Origin: Pirellulaceae bacterium
Lineage (GTDB): Bacteria > Planctomycetota > Planctomycetia > Pirellulales > Pirellulaceae
DNA length: 37,171 nucleotides
Direction of reading: 5' to 3'
NCBI GenBank assembly: GCA_030748485.1
Contig: JASMLW010000123.1
Span: 1-37,171, forward strand
The notes below the pieces were generated by a model that saw nothing but the letters and a program-made list of their open reading frames with translations, was not told the DNA's origin and did not search any database. Below, piece by piece: positions 9,197 through 17,634 of the stretch (positions are counted from its first letter, which is position 1; every line of letters starts with the position of its first letter). A program made the translations under genes and the position numbers.

Positions 9197-9270
9197 TCGG
9201 AAGGCCATCGTACCTCATCCTGACAAAGGGAGTGCGACGATTCACGTCGCTGCGATGGCCGCCGGTCGTC

Positions 9271-9276
9271 TATAAT
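9271..9276 (+). promoter_or_regulatory. Candidate -10 element (TATAAT) for the DUF1501 gene
   Basis: A perfect TATAAT in otherwise GC-rich DNA, 64 bases before the preferred ATG at 9340 and after the last tandem repeat. No convincing -35 is seen at 16-18 bases upstream. The position is like that of other TAnnAT motifs in this window. Confidence 0.3.
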
Positions 9277-9339
9277 GATTCGTCGAGCTGCGGCGTGAGA
9301 TTCGCCGACGGTCCCGATCCCAAAAGAGCGAGCCCAGCA

Positions 9340-10728
9340 ATGCGATGTCCAGAAGACAAATTGGCGCCGCCGATATCCAGACGCGCCGCCCTGCAGGTTG
9401 GCGTCGGAATGTTTGGTCTCAACCTGCCACAATTGTTGCGTGCTCAGGCTGCTGGCGGAGCCAAGCAGGAGATCTCGTGCATCTTTATTTTTCTGGCGGG
9501 CGGCCCCAGTCACTTTGAGACGTTGGATCCCAAGCCGAACGCGCCGATCGAAGTTCGCGGACCCTGGCGGCCGACGAGCACAAATGTGCCGGGCACACAG
9601 ATTTGCGAGAAGATGCCTCTCATGGCTCAGCGGATGGACAAAGTGGCGATCATCCGTTCGTGGCAAGGCAAAAGCGGCTCGCACGCGACCGGGTCGCAAC
9701 ATGTGGCCAGCGGCATGTTTCCCCCGACAGCAGGCCAGCATTTCCCCAACTTCGGCTGTCTGGTCTCAGCCGTCGCCGGCTCCAAGGTGACCGGCGTGCC
9801 GTCGCACTTTGGCATCCCCGTCGCCGCTCGGTACACGAAACCCACTGGCTATCTCGGCGCCGCGTACAGCGCGTACGACATCGGCGGCGATCCGTTGGAC
9901 CCGTCCGCGAAGGTCGGCGGCTTGAACCTGAAGCGAGTTCGCTTTGAGGATCGCGTCTCGATGCTCTCGCAGCTCGACAACCTCGGGCGGCTCGCCAACG
10001 CGAAGGACCGGTCAGTGTTGGCGAGCGACAAGTTCGGCGAAGAGGCGGTGGCCCTGTTGACTAGCGGAGCCATGCAAAAGGCGATGAACATTGAAGAGGA
10101 GCCGCCAGCGCTGCGCGATCGCTACGGCGACAACATGTACGGTCGACGAATACTGCTCGGCCGTCGACTGATCGAGGCCGGCGCGCGATTCGTCACAATC
10201 AACCAGGCCGTTCAGGGCGGTCTGTTCGGCGCGGGCAAGACCAACGGCACCTGGGACAATCACGGTTGGCTGTTTGACTCGATGATGAGTTTTGGCCCGC
10301 GGCCCGTCGGCGTGCCGGCTAGCAGCACTTGGCATTCCTATCGAGGCCCCGGTAACCTCCCGCAACTCGACATGTCGCTGTCTACGTTGCTCGACGACCT
10401 CGACGAACGCGGGTTGCTCGACACGACACTCGTTGTGGCGATGGGCGAATTCGGCCGCACTCCCAAGATCAACAAGACGGCGGGTCGCGATCACTACCCG
10501 CGGGCCGGTTGTGCGCTGATGGCGGGAGCGGGAGTCCATCGCGGAGCCGTGATCGGAGCCACCGATCGCCAAGGCGCCGAGCCGCGGACGCGGCCGTGGA
10601 CGCCCGAAGACTTCGCCGCCTCCATCTACCACGGCGTCGGCATCGATCCGCACCGCACCTACTTCCCGCGACTCACCCGCCCGACTTCCATCGCCAGCGG
10701 ACAAGTAATTGATGGCTTGTTCGCGTAA
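9340..10728 (+). CDS. DUF1501 protein, TAT-exported
   Basis: A 462-residue member of DUF1501, a sulfatase/alkaline-phosphatase-superfamily-like group very abundant in planctomycetes and of uncertain biochemical role. The N-terminus has a twin-arginine-like signal (SRRAALQVGVGMFGLNL). Family hallmarks are FIFLAGGPSHFETLDPKP near residue 55, KMPLMAQRMDKVAIIRS, the NHGWLFD region, and MGEFGRTPKINKTAGRDHYP near the C-terminus, whose GEFGRTP core is the most conserved family signature. An open frame extends upstream to 9172 but runs through repeat and promoter DNA. The ATG at 9340 is chosen because it gives the export signal and follows a purine-rich GAGCGAG. No DUF1549/DUF1553 partner lies beside it. 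Confidence 0.9.
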   Translation: MRCPEDKLAPPISRRAALQVGVGMFGLNLPQLLRAQAAGGAKQEISCIFIFLAGGPSHFETLDPKPNAPIEVRGPWRPTSTNVPGTQICEKMPLMAQRMDKVAIIRSWQGKSGSHATGSQHVASGMFPPTAGQHFPNFGCLVSAVAGSKVTGVPSHFGIPVAARYTKPTGYLGAAYSAYDIGGDPLDPSAKVGGLNLKRVRFEDRVSMLSQLDNLGRLANAKDRSVLASDKFGEEAVALLTSGAMQKAMNIEEEPPALRDRYGDNMYGRRILLGRRLIEAGARFVTINQAVQGGLFGAGKTNGTWDNHGWLFDSMMSFGPRPVGVPASSTWHSYRGPGNLPQLDMSLSTLLDDLDERGLLDTTLVVAMGEFGRTPKINKTAGRDHYPRAGCALMAGAGVHRGAVIGATDRQGAEPRTRPWTPEDFAASIYHGVGIDPHRTYFPRLTRPTSIASGQVIDGLFA

Positions 10729-10905
10729 ACGTCGATGGCGGATCTACAGAATCGTGATCGGCGCGGCAGTCCGCCGAGGGCGTTCACACGGTCCGCCACT
10801 CAGATCGAGCCGAGCTATCATCTCGCCAACCCAAAATGCGAGAGGAACTTGTGGCCGTTCGAATCCGGGAGTAGGATCCTCACACACGCAATCGAGGAGC
10901 GAACC

Positions 10906-11259
10906 ATGGAAAACGATTATAGCGGCGGAAGTCAAGACAATCCGTACGACGCCGGCAAAGCCGATGTGGGCCCGCCTCCCACCAGCGGCGTTAACTCAAC
11001 CGCCCAAACGTTGGCGATCATCTCGTTGGCCAGCGGTCTGTTGGGGATCTCCGCGATGTGCTGCGTCTTTCTGATGCCGATCCCCCTGGTCGCGATCGTC
11101 ACGGGAGGCATCGCTCTGACTCAGAACAAGCCCTCCAATAATGGTGTGACGATCATGAGCATCATCGGGTTGGCGTTAGGGCTGCTGGCGTTCGCCGGGT
11201 TCGGCTTGATGATCCTCTTGAATCTAGGAGCCGCCGCGGCTGGAGCGGTTTCCGGCTAA
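10906..11259 (+). CDS. DUF4190-like small membrane protein
   Basis: A 117-residue protein with a polar N-terminus (NDYSGGSQDNPYDAG, then a proline-rich stretch) and two hydrophobic segments. The first is LAIISLASGLLGISAMCCVF plus PIPLVAIVTGGIAL; the second is MSIIGLALGLLAFAGFGLMILLN. The arrangement, with a QNKPSNNGVT loop between the segments, matches the DUF4190 domain. Members are widespread and have no known enzymatic function. The ATG at 10906 is preceded by GAGGAG (10893-10898), a good ribosome site that settles the start against a longer upstream frame from 10735. It is monocistronic, with ~170-215 bases of non-coding DNA on each side. Confidence 0.82.
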   Translation: MENDYSGGSQDNPYDAGKADVGPPPTSGVNSTAQTLAIISLASGLLGISAMCCVFLMPIPLVAIVTGGIALTQNKPSNNGVTIMSIIGLALGLLAFAGFGLMILLNLGAAAAGAVSG

Positions 11260-11365
11260 CCGCCGCCGCCGCTGCGACACCTCATCCCTGGCGAATCCCG
11301 TCCCGCTACTTGGGCGGCTCCGCGATGCGCGGTTGTCAAATGCGCGGTTGGGATCCCCAGAACCG

Positions 11366-11394
11366 TTGGTGGTGATGGCGAGGCTCGCTACAAT
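11366..11394 (+). promoter_or_regulatory. Candidate sigma-70-type promoter of the M16 protease gene
   Basis: TTGGTG (11366-11371), a 17-base spacer and TACAAT (11389-11394), ending 80 bases before the ATG at 11475. Spacing is ideal and four of six -35 bases and five of six -10 bases fit the consensus. Confidence 0.5.
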
Positions 11395-11474
11395 CACCGC
11401 ATGCTGCTGACGTCGCCACGGCAGGCCGAGCGTCTCCATCAAATTCCCCAACGATTCATTCAGGACCCCCCATC

Positions 11475-14213
11475 ATGCAATCGCGCATCGTTGTCCGCGC
11501 CGCGCTATTCGTCGCCGTCGCGCTGCTGGTCTCTCAGCCCGTCATCGCGGTGCCGCCAAAGTTCGTCACTGCCGTTGAAGGCATCGCCGAGTTTCATCTC
11601 GACAACGGCGTCAAAGTTCTGCTGTTCCCCGATCCTTCCAAACCTCAACTTACCGTCAACATGACGGTCTTTGTCGGTTCGCGACATGAGGGTTACGGCG
11701 AGGCCGGCATGGCTCACTTGCTCGAGCACATGTTGTTCAAAGGTACGCCCGACCATCCGAAGGTTCCCAAAGAGCTGAAGGACCACGGCGCCTCGTTCAA
11801 CGGCACGACTTGGCTGGACCGGACAAACTACTTCGAAACGCTGCCGGCCAACGCGGGGAATCTCGAGTTTGCGATCAAGCTGGAAGCCGACCGGTTGATG
11901 AACAGTTTCGTCCGCAAGGAAGATCTGGATTCCGAGATGACGGTCGTGCGCAACGAGTTCGAGCGCGGCGAGAACTCGCCTTCACGCGTCCTATCTCAGC
12001 GAATGATGGCGGCGGCGTACGAGTGGCACAATTACGGCAAGACGACGATCGGCAACCGCGCCGACATCGAACGAGTGCCGATCGACAACTTGAAGCGCTT
12101 CTACAAAAAATACTACCAACCCGACAACGTGATGCTGATCGTTTCCGGGCAATTCAATCCCGAGCGCGCCTTGCAGTACGCTCAAAAGTACTTTGGATCG
12201 ATTCCTCGACCCGAGCGGAAGCTCGAGAACACATACACGGAGGAGCCCGCTCAGGACGGTGAGCGGCGAGTTGTTTTGCGACGTGTGGGCGACATCTCCC
12301 TGGTGTCGACGCTGTACCATATTCCCTCCGGCCCGCACCCCGACTTCGTTCCGCTCGACGTACTCGAGCAAGTGATGACGAGCGCTCCTTCGGGCCGACT
12401 GTACAAGGCGTTGGTCGAGACGAAGTTGGCGGCCCGCGTTTCCGGAGGCGCGTTCGCCTTGCACGACCCAGGCGTGTTGAGGTTTTCCGCCGAGGTGACG
12501 CCCGGGAAGGATCCCCACGAAGTACTCGAGACGATGGTGGGCGTGATCGAGAAGGTCGCCGAGACCGGAGTGACGGAAGAGGAAGTGGAGCGGGGCAAGC
12601 GTCATTGGTTGAAGGAGTGGGACTTGGCGGTCGCCGACTCGGCTCGAGTCGCCATCCAACTCAGCGAGTGGGCCGCGCAGGGCGATTGGCGGATGATGTT
12701 CATCTACCGCGATCGGCTCGAGCAGGCGACGCCGAAATCCGTTCATGCAGCAGCGACAACGTATCTCTCCGGCACCAACCGCACAGTTGGGCTCTTTCTG
12801 CCGACCGAGGCGGCGCAGCGAACGACGATTCCCGCCACCCCCGACTTGGCGGCGATGATCGGAGACTACAAGGGCCGCAAAGCGCTCGCTCAGGGCGAAG
12901 CGTTCGACGTCTCACCCGGCAACATCGAAGACCGCACCAAACGCGGCGAATTGGCGAGCGGCTTGAAGCTCGCCCTGCTCCCCAAGAAGACCCGCGGCGC
13001 TACGGTCGATGTGCAGATCACTCTGCGGTACGGCAATGGCGAAAACCTGCGTCGCCGAGTCACCGCGTGCGAGGTGTTGCCGACGCTGATGATGCGCGGA
13101 TCGAAGAATCTCTCGCGGCAGCAGCTGCGCGATGAATTGGACAAACACCGCGCGCGACTTGGAGCCTCGGGAGGAGCCGGCACGGTGTCGTTCTCCATTC
13201 AAACTCGCCGCGAATCGCTGCCCGATGTGCTCAACGTGCTGCAGCAGGTGGTTCGCGAGCCGACGTTGCCCGCGAACGAACTGGAACTCATCCGCAACGC
13301 CCGGCTGGCTCGGATGGAGCAGCGGTTGAGTGATCCGCAGGCGCTCGCCCAGAACGCGGTCCGTCGAAAGACAAATCCCTACAGCCCCGACCACGTTCGT
13401 TATGAACCGACGATCAAGGAGGATATTCAGCGCTGGCAGTCCGTCACGGCGGCTGAAGTCAAAGAACTGTACGACGACTTCCTGGGTGGATCGAATGGCG
13501 AAATCACTGTCGTCGGCGACTTTGATCCCGATGAGACCGCCAAGCAACTGCAAGCGATCTTTGGCGGCTGGAAGTCGTCAAAGGCCTACGCTCGTGTTCC
13601 GCTCAACGGCAACGTGAAACTGAAGAACGAGCGGCAGCAGATCAACACTCCCGACAAAGAGAACGCGATCTATTTCGCCGCCACTGTCTTGCAAATGAGC
13701 AACGATGACCAGGACTACGCGGCGTTGATGATCGGCAACTACATCCTCGGCAGCGGCGGATTGTCCTCGCGGCTGGGCGATCGCGTGCGGCAGAAAGAAG
13801 GCCTCTCGTACGGCGTCGGTTCGTTCTTGCACGCTCAATCGCTCGACAAACGAGCGGCGATCAGCATCTACGCGATCACCAATCCCGCCAACATGAAGAA
13901 GGTCGAGAAAGCAATCCAAGAGGAAATCGCTTTGCTGATCGACAAGGGTGTCACAGCTGATGAATTGAATGCCGCCAAGAAAGGTTATCTTGAAGGTCAG
14001 ATCGTAGCTCGTTCCGACGACGGGCAGCTCGCTTCGATTCTCGGCGGCACTTCATTCACGGGGCGCACGATGAAGTACTACGCCGACCTGGAGGATCAAA
14101 TTGACGGACTGACTGTCGCCAAAGTCAACGCGGCCCTGCGAAAGCATGTCCAGCCCAAGCGGATCACGCTGGTAGTCGCCGGAGATTTCAAGAAAGGGGC
14201 TGACGGCGAGTAA
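11475..14213 (+). CDS. Exported M16-family zinc metallopeptidase with two M16 units
   Basis: A 912-residue insulinase/pitrilysin-family protease. The signal peptide is at residues ~1-26 (AALFVAVALLVSQPVIA). The first M16 unit holds the inverted zinc motif HLLEH (81-85) with the downstream ligand glutamate E161 in VVRNEFERGEN. The linked M16 C-like domain follows from ~195. A second M16 pair occupies ~490-905. It lacks an HxxEH motif but retains the RQKEGLSYGVGS arginine/tyrosine segment that helps form the active site. This one-active-plus-one-inactive arrangement is usual in the family. It probably degrades peptides in the periplasm or at the cell surface. The start ATG follows AGGA and lies downstream of a good promoter candidate. 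Confidence 0.93.
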   Translation: MQSRIVVRAALFVAVALLVSQPVIAVPPKFVTAVEGIAEFHLDNGVKVLLFPDPSKPQLTVNMTVFVGSRHEGYGEAGMAHLLEHMLFKGTPDHPKVPKELKDHGASFNGTTWLDRTNYFETLPANAGNLEFAIKLEADRLMNSFVRKEDLDSEMTVVRNEFERGENSPSRVLSQRMMAAAYEWHNYGKTTIGNRADIERVPIDNLKRFYKKYYQPDNVMLIVSGQFNPERALQYAQKYFGSIPRPERKLENTYTEEPAQDGERRVVLRRVGDISLVSTLYHIPSGPHPDFVPLDVLEQVMTSAPSGRLYKALVETKLAARVSGGAFALHDPGVLRFSAEVTPGKDPHEVLETMVGVIEKVAETGVTEEEVERGKRHWLKEWDLAVADSARVAIQLSEWAAQGDWRMMFIYRDRLEQATPKSVHAAATTYLSGTNRTVGLFLPTEAAQRTTIPATPDLAAMIGDYKGRKALAQGEAFDVSPGNIEDRTKRGELASGLKLALLPKKTRGATVDVQITLRYGNGENLRRRVTACEVLPTLMMRGSKNLSRQQLRDELDKHRARLGASGGAGTVSFSIQTRRESLPDVLNVLQQVVREPTLPANELELIRNARLARMEQRLSDPQALAQNAVRRKTNPYSPDHVRYEPTIKEDIQRWQSVTAAEVKELYDDFLGGSNGEITVVGDFDPDETAKQLQAIFGGWKSSKAYARVPLNGNVKLKNERQQINTPDKENAIYFAATVLQMSNDDQDYAALMIGNYILGSGGLSSRLGDRVRQKEGLSYGVGSFLHAQSLDKRAAISIYAITNPANMKKVEKAIQEEIALLIDKGVTADELNAAKKGYLEGQIVARSDDGQLASILGGTSFTGRTMKYYADLEDQIDGLTVAKVNAALRKHVQPKRITLVVAGDFKKGADGE

Positions 14214-14320
14214 GCAGGTTGCCGTCGGCCAAATCGGCCGCCGAGTCGCGCCGGATTTGTGATTGTCGTGATCGTATTTTGAAGTGCGCGCGTCAAGTGC
14301 CGCATTTGGCGGATTGATTC

Positions 14321-14764
14321 ATGAAGACGACCTTCACCATCGATATCGACGCGCCGCCGTCCAAAGTCTTCTATTGGTTGACCGATTCGGACAGGTTGCT
14401 CGAGTGGGTGCCCAACCTGATCGAACACGAGGAGATCGAGAATCTGGATGGCGTCGTCGGATCGACCGATCGCCACGTCTACCTGGAAAACGATCGACGC
14501 ACCGAAATGGAAGGCGTGGTCGTCGCCTATGAACAGGACGAGCGAGTTGCGACCGAGCTGCGCAGCAAAGGTTTCATGTTGTTCCTCGACTATCGACTCG
14601 AGGACCTCGGTGGAAGCACGCGCCTCACTCAGGATTGCGATGTCGTCTTTCGGGGCTTCTTCAAGATCATCGGTATCTGCATGGGGCGGCTGGTCAAGAA
14701 GGGCGCGGAGCAGAAGCTGGCGGAGAGCTTCGGAGTTCTGAAGCAGAAGATCGAATCTTCATGA
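14321..14764 (+). CDS. SRPBCC (polyketide cyclase/START-like) family protein
   Basis: A 147-residue cytosolic protein beginning MKTTFTIDIDAPPSKVFYWL, the typical first strand and helix of the SRPBCC/Bet v1-like fold. It continues with beta strands (HVYLEND, EMEGVVVAYEQDERV, LDYRLEDLGGSTRLTQDCDV) and ends in a long C-terminal helix (EQKLAESFGVLKQKIES). The fold binds hydrophobic ligands in a deep cavity; the ligand here is unknown. It lies 107 bases after the protease gene in the same direction. The ATG has only a weak ribosome site. Confidence 0.82.
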   Translation: MKTTFTIDIDAPPSKVFYWLTDSDRLLEWVPNLIEHEEIENLDGVVGSTDRHVYLENDRRTEMEGVVVAYEQDERVATELRSKGFMLFLDYRLEDLGGSTRLTQDCDVVFRGFFKIIGICMGRLVKKGAEQKLAESFGVLKQKIESS

Positions 14765-14780
14765 CGCTTCTCAACTCTCC

Positions 14781-14812
14781 GTGACGCTCAGGTTCCGTGA
14801 CGCTCAGGTTCC
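14781..14812 (+). repeat. Perfect 16-bp tandem duplication
   Basis: GTGACGCTCAGGTTCC occurs twice in succession (14781-14796 and 14797-14812) in the gap between the SRPBCC gene and the next gene. Nothing else is recognised in this 214-base gap; a 61-codon frame running to 14982 is not protein-like. Confidence 0.85.
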
Positions 14813-14978
14813 GGAGAGCCGAGGCGCTGCGCGTTGTCGCCGCCTGCCAGTTGTTCGGATTGCGCGTCCTATGGCGCGACGGCATTCTCTTTTTCGCTGG
14901 GCGAGCGAGGAACGCGGCGGCCGTTGGGAAGTCGCTAATTAGGCTGGAGCAAAAGTCCCTACGCTCGCGGAAGAACAG

Positions 14979-15710
14979 ATGAACCGATACCTAGCGACCT
15001 GCCTCGGAATCCTGCTCCTCCTCCTCGGGTTGGTCGGACTTGTCAGCCGATCGTATCGCGTGGATCTCACGGACAGGAGAATCGCCGCGGCGTCCCAGCG
15101 TTCAGGCGCGCCGCTAGGTGAGGCCGCCGAAGCCACACCGCCCGCCCCACCTGAGACAGGGCCGGCCGTCATCGCCGCCGGGCAGAATCTTTCTATTCGG
15201 CTTCTCGAGACGATGGACTCCGCCCGCCTCGCGCTGTCGATTCGACCGGGCGTGGGACTCGGCGTCGCTCGCCTCGGGATGACGATCGCGGAAGTCGAAG
15301 CTCAGCTAGGCTCACCCGAGTTCATCTTCGAGCACCGAGCGGGCAGCCAGTGGCATTATCCTTCGCGAGGATACGCCGTGCTGATGGATCGCGCTGGAGT
15401 TACCGGTTTCATGGGTTTTTCGCCCGATACGGCGGGAGTTCCATTGCGGCCATTCGTCGGCCAATGCGACCGAGGCCTTGGAATCGGGTCGTCGGCCAAG
15501 CAACTTCGCACAGCCTATGGCGACCCCACTTCTCTGACTCGCGAGTTCCGCGCAGGGACTGTGATTGAACGGTGGATCTACACGGTTGACGGGATCGAGT
15601 GGACACTGATCAACGAGCAGGTCGCCGGCGTCATCGTTCGCCGCCGCCACCACAGTTCGTCGATCGATGAGAAGTTCCCCGCCAAAGAAGTCTCGATCGA
15701 AACGACCTAA
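14979..15710 (+). CDS. Membrane-anchored protein with two BLIP/SmpA-like half-repeats
   Basis: A 243-residue protein. Residues ~5-25 (LATCLGILLLLLGLVGLVS) form a single membrane anchor or uncleaved signal. An alanine/proline-rich linker (~38-65) leads to two similar modules. Module one spans ~90-148: GLGVARLGMTIAEVEAQLGSP, then a W-H-Y-P-S-R strand ending in a hydrophobic strand. Module two spans ~166-221: GLGIGSSAKQLRTAYGDP, then a strand WIYTVDGIEWTL ending with INEQVAGVIV. The G-x-G(x)n-LG-P helix followed by antiparallel strands resembles the SmpA/OmlA (BLIP-like) fold that mediates protein contacts; this is my inference. The C-terminus is periplasmic if the anchor is N-in. Function unknown. 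Confidence 0.75.
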   Translation: MNRYLATCLGILLLLLGLVGLVSRSYRVDLTDRRIAAASQRSGAPLGEAAEATPPAPPETGPAVIAAGQNLSIRLLETMDSARLALSIRPGVGLGVARLGMTIAEVEAQLGSPEFIFEHRAGSQWHYPSRGYAVLMDRAGVTGFMGFSPDTAGVPLRPFVGQCDRGLGIGSSAKQLRTAYGDPTSLTREFRAGTVIERWIYTVDGIEWTLINEQVAGVIVRRRHHSSSIDEKFPAKEVSIETT

Positions 15711-15724
15711 CGGCAAGTTCTCTG

Positions 15725-15753
15725 TTGGAGCAGATCAACCGCGCCGCTAAGAT
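15725..15753 (+). promoter_or_regulatory. Candidate promoter of the secreted protein gene
   Basis: TTGGAG (15725-15730), a 17-base spacer and TAAGAT (15748-15753), 56 bases before the GTG start at 15810. It sits in the 99-base gap after the previous stop, so the downstream gene can be transcribed separately. Confidence 0.45.
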
Positions 15754-15809
15754 ACCGCCTGCGCCGCGGTGGCGCCTTCACTCATACGAATGTTGTCAAG
15801 GAGGACGAC

Positions 15810-17582
15810 GTGGACGGACGAAACTCTACTTTCCCAGGGATGGATGTCCGATTCCGAGCCGCGCGAATCATCCGCGCACGATTGGCGATGGGCTTGTGCG
15901 CGGTCTGGCTGGCCAGCTGCGAAACCGGGTTTGCTCAACAACAGCCCCCGCCGCGGATCATCGACAAGGTCGCCAAGCAATATGAGGTAGTGGCGGAGAA
16001 GTTCGATCGCAACCCGACCGACAATAAACTCTCTCAAGAAGTATTCAAAGTCTTAATGGTTGCCGAGGCGCTGCAGCTAAAGAAGTTCTCCCATCCCATG
16101 AAGACTCGTCTCTTGATGCAGGCTCCGCAGAGTCTGCAAGCTCGTTACCTGTTGACGACATTCGCTACACCAGACGACTATCGCAAGCTGTTGATCGCCC
16201 GCTTCGACGAAGAGGAACACCAGATCACTCACGAATTCGGCAAGCAGTTCATCGTAGCTGTCCAGTTAGGCGCGACTCGATGGCCGCAGGAGTTGATGAC
16301 CGGCGACGAGTTCTTACTGAAGTCGGCGCTCGCCGCTCAGTCGGGTTACTCACACACGGTGTTGGCCGAGTGTCGCGATCGGTTGGCGAAACTGGACAAC
16401 GAGTCGAGTCGAATAGCGGAGATCGTCTTCGGCGAGATGACGGATAACCAAAAGTACGTCGAGCTGGCGAAGTTTCGCAAGAATCGCCACTCGCACTGCT
16501 TTGTCCGTCAAATCTATCAGTCGCTGGACGCGGAGGCGGCGATGGCGCCGGAGGTCATGCGAATCCGCATCGCCCGGTTGTTGACAGCCAGCCAATTCGC
16601 CGACGCGTTGCCAATGATCGAACAGCTACTTGAGCAACAGCCGTCGGACCAAGCGAGGTTTTGGCGCGGTTGGACTCAGGCGGCCACGGGCGACATCGAC
16701 GGAGCCCTGGAGTCTCTCTCGTCGTTGTCGAAAGACAGCGAGAGTGAATGGGCGGCGGCCGGGAGTCGTCTGCATCGCACACTCGGCGAACTCGCCGACA
16801 GTTCGACGGCGCTGGAGCAAGCGACCGCCAAGGTGGTTGAGCACTTCTTGGACAACAGGGCGAGCCGCATTTCTGCGACCGGTCGCTACTTGCCGTTCGC
16901 GTTGGACGCGACTTTAGTGGCGGACTTCGACAACTCGGCGCTCGGCTTGCACTTCGCCGAACGCGGCGAGACGACCGTCGCGTTCTTAGTCAAAGATGGC
17001 GAGACGAAATTGTTTGTGGCCGAAGACAATCGCACGATCGGCTCGCGTGGAAAACCGACGTACCCTCTTGTCGGAATGAAACTCAACCGACGTCCCGACG
17101 GCAAGTTCAGCTTCAAGTACTCGCTGGGCGCATCGCACGAGAAGTCCGGCATGCGGCAGTGGACGGACGAGCTGTTCAGTTCGCGGTGGTTCGCAACGGA
17201 GGCCGGCCGGCGTGAATTGTTGACGCATCACTTGCGAATCGGCATGTTCCCCACGCCGCCGGAGAAGCGACCCGACGGATCAACGGTTTTTGGTTGGATC
17301 GCCCCGCGGGTCGAGAGCCCCGACTTCAAGCAGGGCAAGATCGTCCTCGACCAGCAGTTCGTCCTGCGTCAACTAAAAATTGACCAGTTCGAACTGACCA
17401 GCATCGCGTATGGCGACGAGCCGGTCGACTTTACTCAAATCCGTTTTCCAGACGGCCCCGTCCAGTGGCGGGACAGTCTCGGCGGATCGGCGTTCTTTAA
17501 AATGATGGGCGCCATTTTCGCCGTCGTCGAAAGGCAAACAGAGACTCGGAAACTCGCCGAAAAGCCGACCGAGAAACGCTGA
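15810..17582 (+). CDS. Secreted/lipoprotein of unknown function with TPR-like segment
   Basis: A 590-residue protein that I do not recognise. The start GTG at 15810 is fixed by a perfect AAGGAGG at 15799-15805. The N-terminus has basic residues, then a hydrophobic stretch ending GLCAVWLASC, a possible lipobox (LASC), or a Sec signal cleaved a little later near FAQQQ. Residues ~50-250 are helical. Residues ~262-310 look like a TPR pair (FADALPMIEQLLEQQPSDQARFWRGWTQAATG). Residues ~345-560 are mostly beta-strand with charged turns and no catalytic motif I can name. The C-terminus (TETRKLAEKPTEKR) is charged. It is transcribed alone, convergent with the next gene. Confidence 0.78.
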   Translation: MDGRNSTFPGMDVRFRAARIIRARLAMGLCAVWLASCETGFAQQQPPPRIIDKVAKQYEVVAEKFDRNPTDNKLSQEVFKVLMVAEALQLKKFSHPMKTRLLMQAPQSLQARYLLTTFATPDDYRKLLIARFDEEEHQITHEFGKQFIVAVQLGATRWPQELMTGDEFLLKSALAAQSGYSHTVLAECRDRLAKLDNESSRIAEIVFGEMTDNQKYVELAKFRKNRHSHCFVRQIYQSLDAEAAMAPEVMRIRIARLLTASQFADALPMIEQLLEQQPSDQARFWRGWTQAATGDIDGALESLSSLSKDSESEWAAAGSRLHRTLGELADSSTALEQATAKVVEHFLDNRASRISATGRYLPFALDATLVADFDNSALGLHFAERGETTVAFLVKDGETKLFVAEDNRTIGSRGKPTYPLVGMKLNRRPDGKFSFKYSLGASHEKSGMRQWTDELFSSRWFATEAGRRELLTHHLRIGMFPTPPEKRPDGSTVFGWIAPRVESPDFKQGKIVLDQQFVLRQLKIDQFELTSIAYGDEPVDFTQIRFPDGPVQWRDSLGGSAFFKMMGAIFAVVERQTETRKLAEKPTEKR

Positions 17583-17634
17583 CGGGGGTCGATGCGAACC
17601 GATCCGCGAAGCCACAAGGCGACTTGACGGACGG

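Noticed and set aside
8114-9208. A 364-codon minus-strand frame with repeated ~46-residue blocks
   Set aside because: The repetition comes from the 138-bp DNA repeats, whose length is a multiple of three. The frame also runs antisense through the end of the App1-like gene and the whole membrane-protein gene, and has no ribosome site.
10845-10880. GTTCGAATCC-type T-loop resembling a tRNA T arm
   Set aside because: The flanking bases do not form a five-pair T stem, and no anticodon or acceptor arms can be placed around it.
14797-14982. A 61-codon GTG-start frame ending in an ATGA overlap with the next gene
   Set aside because: Its GTG lies within the 16-bp tandem duplication, there is no Shine-Dalgarno, and the translation resembles no protein; the ATGA overlap looks accidental.
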